Of a stretch of DNA of 64,000 nt, positions 63,601 through 64,000 are shown in pieces. Made by a program: the position numbers and the translations under genes. The notes beneath the pieces are model-generated. The model did no database searches. It was not told where the DNA came from and was given only the letters and a program-made list of their open reading frames with translations. How positions within the stretch are numbered: position 1 is the stretch's first letter; each line of letters opens with the position of its first letter. This DNA is from Daedaleopsis sinensis (taxonomy: Eukaryota; Basidiomycota; Agaricomycetes; Polyporales; Polyporaceae). The stretch covers positions 1-64,000 of the forward strand of contig CM066310.1 in the NCBI GenBank assembly GCA_033807695.1, in the 5' to 3' direction.

Positions 63601-64000
63601 CGTACCTCACTTGTGAGCTCTGTACCAGGTCAGTGGTCGCAGCTTGTCTGTTCTGCAGAGGAACACACACGTCAGCCGCGCTCACAACGCCGTGAACGCA
63701 CCCACCAAATGCTCTCCATGCCCGTTCCCTCCCACCTCGTCGTCCAGTGCAGGACGCACACGAGCTCCGCCCGCCGGGCCCGGAGAGCGCGAGAAGGTGC
63801 GCACCTCCCGGGCCTCCTCCGCATGTCAAGCACCTCGCATCTCCGGCCATGCGAGGTCCGAAAACGTACTACCAATGCGGACGGTATGCACAGCCGACGT
63901 CCTCCCGCCGCAGCGTCTCGCTTTTGCGAGCTGCAAGAGCTGCGGGCATGCACCCCTCTGTGGACAACCGCACGAGGTCAGCAGCGTACCGACGCGTCCA
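60648..64000. repeat. Segmental duplication, copy B (cut by the window end)
   Basis: Matches 51425-54774. See copy A for the divergence pattern. The duplication continues to the last base of the window, so its right boundary is unknown. Confidence 0.95.
60690..62883 (+). CDS. WDR48/Duf1-like WD40 protein, C-terminally truncated, copy B (594 aa)
   Basis: Exons 60690-61232, 61448-61538, 61591-61717, 61764-62058, 62106-62127 and 62177-62883, the same structure as copy A, including the 22-nt microexon. Protein differences from copy A are few (for example PHLQ for PRLQ near residue 24, PDAA for PEAA, YGAV for YGSV) and confined to the first five exons or so. The last exon is identical. All frames and splice sites are intact, and the protein has the same early stop, so the truncation predates the duplication or was spread by conversion. 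Confidence 0.85.

Overview
This window looks like the left end of a chromosome from a filamentous basidiomycete, most likely an Agaricomycete (Polyporales-like; inferred from gene content). It starts with 160 bases of perfect CCCTAA telomere repeat. Genes are interrupted by many introns of about 47-62 nt with GT-AG ends. The recognisable genes are typical fungal ones: a WDR48-type WD40 protein, a dynamin-like GTPase, a CK1-like kinase and a chromodomain Ty3/Gypsy element.

Layout. 1-8 kb is AT-rich subtelomere with several degenerate tandem arrays and two intact-looking minus-strand genes of unknown function (258 and 1091 codons). 8-22 kb is GC-rich. It holds a large SNF2-family ATPase gene (11 exons, 1795 aa, repetitive tail) and two short acidic genes that each carry isolated, altered pieces of the same ATPase. 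22.0-32.3 kb is a complete-looking Ty3/Gypsy chromovirus on the minus strand, bounded by about 710-bp direct repeats. 32.3-44.9 kb is gene-poor, with relics of a fungal membrane protein, a kinase-like domain and a cytochrome b5 reductase. 44.9-50.6 kb carries an intact dynamin-like gene (plus strand) and a CK1-like kinase gene (minus strand). From 51.4 kb a WDR48-like gene and its downstream region are present twice (51.4-54.8 and 60.6-64.0 kb, offset 9226 bp), each preceded by a tRNA-Glu or its relic.

Most notable observations. (1) Two families of 17-bp dyads pervade the subtelomere. GGMCTTC-NNN-GAAGGCC occurs 14 times around the 258-codon gene. GGACGTC-NNN-GACGTCC occurs more than 30 times in the flank, in the 1-kb intron and in the exons of the SNF2-gene cluster. 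Both have 7-bp arms and a 3-nt spacer, with variable spacer bases and conserved arms, as expected for sites bound by a symmetric protein. (2) Gag, Pol and a third coiled-coil ORF of the retroelement lie in one uninterrupted frame of 2661 codons, broken only by one UGA and one UAG. The UGA is followed by an 8-bp stem-loop. The UAG sits in UAG-CAA-UCA, which fits the tobamovirus-type readthrough consensus UAG-CAR-YYA. (3) The SNF2 paralogue pieces have lost their Walker A motif but keep open frames, TATA boxes and splice sites.

All exon structures were joined by eye from reading-frame continuity and GT-AG sites. No database search was run. Function calls rest on motifs I recognise.
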